Source of the DNA: Burkholderiales bacterium | GTDB lineage: Bacteria; Pseudomonadota; Gammaproteobacteria; Burkholderiales; SG8-39 | Reading direction: 5' to 3' | Assembly (NCBI GenBank): GCA_005777205.1 | Contig: SXNB01000109.1 | Span: 1-6,626 of the forward strand | DNA: 6,626 nt | In this document: one piece after another, positions 5,310 to 6,626 of the stretch | Position numbering within the stretch: the stretch's first letter is position 1 | Layout of the letters: each line of letters begins with the position of its first letter | Position numbers and translations under genes: made by a program | The notes under the pieces: model-generated | Seen by the model: only the letters and a program-made list of their open reading frames with translations | Told to the model about the DNA's origin: nothing | Databases searched by the model: none

Positions 5310-6544
5310 ACCTGAACGATCCAACCCTCGTCGAACTGTCCTGCCCGCGGCCGCGCCCGAGCCTGCTCGCCGGCCTCGCCCGGCGGCTGGTCCACGCGCG
5401 CCTTGACCGGATGCGCCACGGCAGGCTGGTGCTGCATGAGCAAGGCGAATCCAGCGCATTCGGCCCGGCCGGCGGCGTGGAAGTGAACGTCACCGTGCGC
5501 CACCCGGCGTTCTATCCGGAACTCGCTTTTGGCGGCTCGGTGGGCGCGGGCGAGGCCTACATGCTCGGACACTGGGTCGCCGACGACCTGACCGCGCTGG
5601 TGCGGCTGCTCCTGCGCAACCGCGAGGCGCTGGACGGCATGGAAGGGGGCCTCGCGCGCCTGTCCTCGCCGATGCGCACCGCGGCACACTGGCTGCACCG
5701 GAATACGCGCGAGGGCAGCCGGCGCAACATCTCGGCGCACTACGACCTCGGCAACGAGCTATACCGCCTGTTCCTGGACGAGACCATGATGTACTCCAGC
5801 GCGGTGTTCGAGCGCCCGGGGATGACGCTCGCCGAGGCCCAGGCCGCGAAGCTGGAAGCTATCTGCCGCAAGTTGGAACTCGGCCCGGATGACCATGTGC
5901 TGGAGATCGGCACCGGCTGGGGCGGCTTCGCGCTGCATGCGGCGGGGAAGGTCGGCTGCCGCGTCACCACCACCACGATCTCGCCCAACCAGCATGCGCT
6001 CGCCACCGAGCGCGTGCGCGCGGCGGGGTTGCAGGACCGCGTCACCGTCCTGCTGCAGGACTACCGCGAGCTGGAGGGAACCTACGACAAGCTGGTGTCC
6101 ATCGAGATGATCGAGGCGGTGGGACACCAGTACTTCGGCGAGTTCTTCCGCCGCTGCGATGCCCTGTTGCGTCCCGGCGGCCGCATGCTGCTGCAGGCCA
6201 TCACCATCGCCGACCAGCGCTACGAGCAGGCGCGGCGCGAGGTGGACTTCATCAAGCGCTACATCTTCCCCGGCTGCTGCATTCCGTCGGTGACCGCGCT
6301 CGCGAACGCGATGACCGATGCAAGCCGCCTGCGCATCGTCGCGCTGGAAGACATTGGCCTGCACTACGCCACCACGCTCGCGAGCTGGCGTGACAACTTC
6401 CTCCGCAATTCGCTGCGGGTGCGGGCGCTGGGCTATCCAGAGACTTTCATCCGCATGTGGACGTTCTACCTCGCTTACTGCGAGGGCGGCTTCGCCGAAC
6501 GCGCGCTTGGGGACCTGCAGCTGGTGCTCGAGCGCGGGGGGTGA
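5306..6544 (+). CDS. Cyclopropane-fatty-acyl-phospholipid synthase family methyltransferase
   Basis: This is a complete, 412-residue SAM-dependent lipid methyltransferase. It has the extra N-terminal domain (about 20-130, with HPAFYPELAFGGSVGAGEAY at 66-85) seen in bacterial Cfa and not in the shorter mycobacterial enzymes. The catalytic part has the NISAHYDLGNELYRLFLD entry segment (141-158), MMYSSAVFE (161-169), SAM motif I LEIGTGWGGFAL (199-210), VSIEMIEAVG (264-273), LRPGGRMLLQAIT (288-300), FIKRYIFPGCCIPS (315-328) and IGLHYATTLASW (350-361). Compared with E. coli Cfa as I recall it, Glu239, Ile268 and Tyr317 correspond to E270, I299 and Y354. Cys139 and His266 are replaced by S165 and Q297. 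These changes appear typical of the subfamily next to DUF1365, so the product may be cyclopropane, methyl-branched or methylene lipid. No Shine-Dalgarno site precedes ATG 5306, so translation probably depends on coupling to DUF1365 through the ATGA overlap. Confidence 0.93.
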   Translation: MNLNDPTLVELSCPRPRPSLLAGLARRLVHARLDRMRHGRLVLHEQGESSAFGPAGGVEVNVTVRHPAFYPELAFGGSVGAGEAYMLGHWVADDLTALVRLLLRNREALDGMEGGLARLSSPMRTAAHWLHRNTREGSRRNISAHYDLGNELYRLFLDETMMYSSAVFERPGMTLAEAQAAKLEAICRKLELGPDDHVLEIGTGWGGFALHAAGKVGCRVTTTTISPNQHALATERVRAAGLQDRVTVLLQDYRELEGTYDKLVSIEMIEAVGHQYFGEFFRRCDALLRPGGRMLLQAITIADQRYEQARREVDFIKRYIFPGCCIPSVTALANAMTDASRLRIVALEDIGLHYATTLASWRDNFLRNSLRVRALGYPETFIRMWTFYLAYCEGGFAERALGDLQLVLERGG

Positions 6545-6626
6545 TGGCCGGCGACTCGCACGCGCTGGCCCAGATCCTGGGCGCCGAGGCCTGGCGCAAC
6601 GAGCGATCGCTGAATGCGTTTCGCGC
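6544..6626 (+). CDS. Start of an unidentified gene, cut by the window end
   Basis: An ATG at 6544 overlaps the methyltransferase stop by one base (TGATG) and opens a frame that runs to the window edge. A GTG at 6541, in the same frame, is an alternative start. The 27 complete codons encode a hydrophilic N-terminus beginning MAGDSHALAQ and containing GAEAWRNERSLNAFR. It has no signal peptide or membrane segment so far. I do not recognise the family from so little sequence. The overlap and strand strongly suggest the operon continues. In comparable neighbourhoods DUF3833, transporter or short-chain dehydrogenase genes occur, but nothing here points to one of them. Confidence 0.55.
   Translation, partial: MAGDSHALAQILGAEAWRNERSLNAFR

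Noticed and set aside
4563..5459. Long (298-codon) open frame on the minus strand opposite DUF1365
   Set aside because: It lies antisense to a well-conserved DUF1365 gene and has a low-complexity Arg/Gly/Ala-rich translation. Such frames are expected opposite high-GC genes with G/C third positions.
5759..6364. 201-codon minus-strand frame opposite the CFA-family gene
   Set aside because: It mirrors the coding frame of a conserved enzyme and shows no independent motif or start signal.

Overview
The window looks like chromosomal DNA of a high-GC proteobacterium. Codon third positions are strongly G/C, spacing between genes is very tight, and the protein families resemble gammaproteobacterial versions. 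I cannot name a genus. All genes read on the + strand and there is almost no non-coding DNA. The only real gap is 24 bases, at 660-683. No RNA gene, insertion sequence, CRISPR array, promoter or terminator is visible. The window is therefore the interior of one long operon, cut at both ends.

In order, it holds: (1) the 3' part of a cyclopropane-synthase-like SAM methyltransferase, interrupted near the left edge by an in-frame TAG; (2) a DUF2878 membrane protein; (3) a DUF1295 membrane protein related to steroid 5-alpha-reductases; (4) a Blc-like lipocalin lipoprotein; (5) a membrane di-iron acyl desaturase with all three histidine boxes; (6) an FAD-dependent amine-oxidase/desaturase-like oxidoreductase; (7) a DUF1365 protein; (8) a full-length cyclopropane-fatty-acyl-phospholipid-synthase-family methyltransferase; and (9) the first 27 codons of an unidentified gene.

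After gene 2 every junction overlaps: mostly ATGA stop/start overlaps, a 32-base overlap between genes 6 and 7, and a TGATG at the right end. This implies one transcript and coupled translation, so the proteins are probably needed together. Established knowledge is that FAD oxidoreductase + DUF1365 + CFA-family methyltransferase, often with DUF2878, DUF1295 and lipocalin genes, is a recurrent proteobacterial neighbourhood, often near an ECF sigma factor/ChrR-type anti-sigma pair that responds to singlet oxygen. No such regulator lies inside this window.

The working model is inference: a membrane-lipid tailoring pathway. The desaturase makes a double bond in an acyl chain, one or two SAM methyltransferases methylate it, and the flavoprotein and possibly the DUF1295 protein carry out further redox steps. 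The lipocalin would bind or carry a lipid in the outer envelope. The product could be a cyclopropane, mid-chain methyl-branched or furan-type fatty acid. The sequence alone does not decide which. The main CFA-family enzyme differs from E. coli Cfa at two bicarbonate-site positions, which argues against simply assuming it makes cyclopropanes.
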